The notes under the pieces: generated by a model
The model's input: only the letters and a program-made list of their open reading frames with translations
What the model was told of the DNA's origin: nothing
Database searches by the model: none
Shown here: positions 60,746 through 64,000 of the stretch, piece after piece
Layout: every line of letters starts with the position of its first letter
Numbering within the stretch: the stretch's first letter is position 1
Translations under genes and position numbers: made by a program
Assembly: GCA_030141605.1 (NCBI GenBank)
Contig: JAQGDQ010000079.1
Location: 62,001-126,000 of the forward strand
Direction of reading: 5' to 3'
Source of the DNA: Tubiluchus corallicola
Taxonomy: Eukaryota; Priapulida; Priapulimorpha; Priapulimorphida; Tubiluchidae
Length of the DNA stretch: 64,000 nucleotides

Positions 60746-61239
60746 AACAACATTTGACTGTATATACAAGATTACCAAAATTATATTAGCGAAATTACCA
60801 AAACTTTGAAATTCATTAGTACTAGCATTCAGCTCAAACCTATATCCTTCCCACGTAAATCCAGCACCACTAAACTGTTTTTCAAGCTCATTGTATTCAT
60901 ATAGTTATTGTGTGGGAAACCGCTGCGACAATTTTAGACCCTGATCAAATTATGTGAGTTACCATCGAGCAGACATGAGAAACTGTCTCTACTAATAGCA
61001 AGCATGTTCAAAAGTTCAGGGGTCGGATCATTAATTGAGACTTTTCTCTGCAATATACTATACTGAAAGTTGAAGCAAGACTTAGTTACTCAACGGTTGA
61101 AATTTTTGTTGAGAATTTTGTGGCGTCGTGGTTAAATGAAGGCTAATTTTTCTGTAAGGAGTAATATAGGCTTGATAGTTATAATCAAACCACCAACATA
61201 CAAACCCCTGATTAAATTAATGTATGCAGAGAGATCCCT

Positions 61240-61320
61240 AGTCTAGCGGGTTAAAAGTCAGAGTAGTTAGAAGGTTGTCTCGAATTCGCGCCTGTGGTGA
61301 TGCGAGTGTTCCTAACGTAT
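61240..61320 (+). repeat. Possible tRNA-like SINE head
   Basis: CCTAGTCTAGCGGGTTAAAA then GGTTGTCTCGAATTCGCGCC have A-box- and B-box-like spacing. There is no full cloverleaf and no clear tail, so a decayed SINE head is more likely than a tRNA gene. Confidence 0.3.
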
Positions 61321-61947
61321 CGCTGATTTTGTGCGAAGTATTTCAAATACAAGTTTGTCTTTTCCGATAGAGATAATTTCCCGCCATGAATTCCATGTCG
61401 CCACAACGAGGGCAAAATAATAAAAGATTAAATTAATGCATTTGCACTAGAAATGGCATTTTTAATAGAACTCTGTGTGACTCTGAGCGGCGGATGTTTC
61501 TTTTATTAGTAGCTTTACTTAACTATTCACGTGGTTTCAGTATGACTAAATTGCTTTAGGGTATAACACTAACCCACGGTTGAGCGTTTTTGGTATTTTT
61601 ATGGTTATGATCATGATTTGCTGACGCCATAAATTCGTTGACATTTCTTTGCTGCGCAGACACATGTAATTGCATAGAAATTGTAAAAATTAAAAGGCTG
61701 TTTAGATAGAAAGTCATGTTCTAATTAAACAAGTTTGTCTTGTTTGCTTATGTAGTACGTATATTGCAGACTATAACCACGTTTGGCTCTGAAAACTGAA
61801 CTACACGTATTCACATTGAGAACAGATACGGGGTGATGTGGCCCTTAAAATGCATGAGCGCATCAAAATAATCATTAATTTTAAACCACAATTTGTGGTG
61901 ATTTTCTTGGCCAAGAGGTAGTTATATATTTAAATGTATGGTACGAG

Positions 61948-62848
61948 TTATGAACTACGCGAAGCCTTTTGTGCGTTTATAATTATCTTTTTAATTCGAT
62001 ATTGATGAACATGTAACGTTGCACGTTCAATACGCTCTTGTATCGCGAGCTGGGCGACTTGTTTATAGAATACCTTTTCTATTAAAAAATCCACATCTGA
62101 GCAAAGTTCCAACCACCTCCCTGCTGCCCCCGTGAAAAGCTGTAGGCGGCTATCGCTTCCTGTATTTTTGCACAACTTTCTTTTTATTAAAAGTAATGGC
62201 TTGGGTGGGTGCGCGATACCTGCACGTAATTTTAATTTTCACTTTTACGATACCGAATTCTCTGTCAGCTGTATAAAGGTACAAAAACTACAGGTGGGTC
62301 CATTTTGTCTATGATGGATAGACTTATCACGATGTGAGTTCAATAAAAAGCTAACTAGGTGAAAGCGTAGATTTCCTTGGTCTTTCGGACGTTGATGAAT
62401 TAGTACATGTTTAATAATAGCCGGCAATCTTTTTTGCTATAATTTTCCTGCAAAACCCGCTGGACAGTGTAATAAGTAATAACCATGTCTTTACAGTTCT
62501 AGTTAACCTTTTCATGAAAAGCATACAGACTTACAATTTTGTCCAACCTGTTTTTTTCGTTATTCGTAAAAAATTACATGTACTACATTAGAGCCGATTA
62601 TTTTGACTGGTAATTTAATTTCGCAAATATTGCGATTGAATTACATTCTCTTCATATTTCTGTTCTATGAGTTTGATCTGGTGCTGATAAGCTGATAAAT
62701 TCAGCCATTCTTCGAATAATTGTGAATTTTTGATCTCGGTCCATCCTTTGTGCCTTAAAATTCGGAGGATTTCATTTTTTTCTAAATATTTTACATGCAG
62801 AAACAACCATCCACAAATTTGGTGCATTGTAGAGATGTCTACTGCCAT
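61948..62848 (-). other. Two unassigned minus-strand open stretches
   Basis: Open frames 62848-62615 (77 codons; HKGWTEIKNSQLFEEWLNL then QHQIKLIEQKYEENV) and 62175-61948 (75 codons; GRWLELCSDVDFLIEKVF then QLAIQERIERATLHVHQY) have balanced, helix-like composition unusual for this AT-rich background. I could not join them by phase-consistent splice sites and recognise no family. They may be exons of one gene or chance. Confidence 0.2.
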
Positions 62849-63475
62849 GCAGACAGTTTAAAAAGTGCAGAGAATGGTATTTGGTAAGATAAGGTAAAGC
62901 TATTAAGTGCGCTAAAACAGATTTTAAATGTCAAACGCCAAAATTGTTTTTTTCAAATGAACGCGTAAGATGAGTTCTTCTTTAACTTATTCAGTAGGCA
63001 CACCAATTTATGCATGGATGAGAAGTACTTACAGATAAATGTGTTTTGGCTCAACCCTGAGGCGGTACCGCTTGTGAAACGAGAAGCAATCAATCTTGCA
63101 CTTTGAAATGTTTAAACTTTTTCTCATTTTTAATCAAACGCAACGGAACTGTTAAATTTTTTGAGTACGCCAGAACTGTGTATTTATAGTGAAGTTGTAG
63201 ATGTAACGCGTGACACTGCAATGACCTCTTTAAAACCGCAGCGTTGAAGTCAAGTCAATTTTTTAAAGTTCATTCGCTTAAACTCCTGTTACATTTCATC
63301 TTTTTCAATTGACTTGTTTTAATTATATTAGTAGCATGCCGATTTTTTTCTTGCAAACCTGTTAGAAGAACGAAGCCAGAAGTGAAACGGCACTGTGTTT
63401 TCGAGGTTATGCTCCGAATTTATTCATAAAACTAAAGACTACTGAGCCATAAAATTAGGTTAAATAAGGCTTTCA

Positions 63476-63488
63476 CCCCCCCCCCCCC
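63476..63488. repeat. C13 homopolymer
   Basis: Thirteen consecutive C on the plus strand. Confidence 0.95.
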
Positions 63489-64000
63489 AACCACGTACCA
63501 GATGAGAACAGATTACATCACTTGAATAACAACCTCCAGTATGTCCGCTTCCTCTCCGACAGCTGTATAAAGCGCTGTTTATAACTTGATGAGATGTGTT
63601 CGTGCTAATTACACCTTATACTGAACATAGCCGTGTTAATTACATTTCCCTATGCTGGCTTACGTATAAAATGATTTTTAATTAGGAAGGGGAGCTTTTA
63701 ATTGCTGAACATACTGCGTGCGTTAATCTTGCAGTTCAGTTATGCAAAAGATATCAACTGTATGCCTTATTAATTAGTTTCAGTGTAATAATATTGCAAA
63801 CATTTAGGTGGAACTATAACTTCAGTAACTGTAATTAAATAATTTGAAGATCTAACTCGTTTAACTGTTCTGTTATTTAAAAATTTGTCATTAACCCATT
63901 TTTATTTATTTACGTATTTGAGAACGGTGTCCAACGCTCTGTCACAATTAGAGGGCGAAAATTGCTTTCTTTTGGTGTTCTTATTGTTAACCCGTGCCAT

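Larger units (their letters stand above)
46000..64000. other. Gene-poor right third
   Basis: No multi-exon gene with phase-consistent splice sites was found. The only notable composition changes are somewhat GC/CpG-richer islets near 47390-47560 and 57480-58010, which could be promoters or 5'UTR exons of a gene beyond the right edge. Weak protein-like stretches occur near 56640-57000 and on the minus strand at 61948-62175 and 62615-62848. The remainder is AT-rich and featureless apart from the repeats listed separately. Confidence 0.4.

Overview
This is eukaryotic, AT-rich, intron-dense nuclear DNA from a metazoan. The SLC5 sugar transporter, the four-exon FABP genes and the CENPV/GFA gene all look chordate-like, so an invertebrate chordate (tunicate-like) or other invertebrate deuterostome is the best guess. 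Species cannot be fixed from the sequence. The gene models were built by hand from splice-phase continuity: every junction used is GT-AG and keeps the reading frame.

Layout. (1) 317-2986, minus strand: two N-terminal coding exons of a gene that runs off the left edge, with a weak resemblance to mucolipin/TRPML N-termini. (2) 4078-6071, minus: a complete four-exon 136-residue CENPV-like GFA-fold protein. (3) 7251-26530, plus: a complete sodium/sugar cotransporter (SLC5A9/SGLT4-like, 657 or 655 residues). It carries two alternative copies of exon 8 (15874-16088 and 18783-18991) that can only be used one at a time. (4) 28886-34787 and 36396-39300, minus: two tandem four-exon fatty-acid-binding protein genes of 134 residues each, with identical intron positions and phases. 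(5) 40442-41929, minus: a coiled-coil protein ending in a CHORD-like Cys/His motif. (6) about 42-64 kb: gene-poor sequence with decayed non-LTR retrotransposon remnants, SINE-like pieces, a perfect 30-bp palindrome and two GC-richer islets, but no gene I can support firmly.

Repeats are mostly intronic or intergenic: long CT/GA microsatellites, an hAT-type MITE with an intact 8-bp target duplication, a GC-rich tandem dimer, fold-back elements, and non-LTR 3' fragments. The genes form no operon; apart from the FABP pair they are functionally unrelated neighbours.

The best candidate for something undescribed is the mutually exclusive exon pair of the sugar transporter. Each copy encodes the same segment, which includes the WYW sugar-gate motif. 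Reading-frame arithmetic forces a choice between them, so one gene appears to make two transporters.
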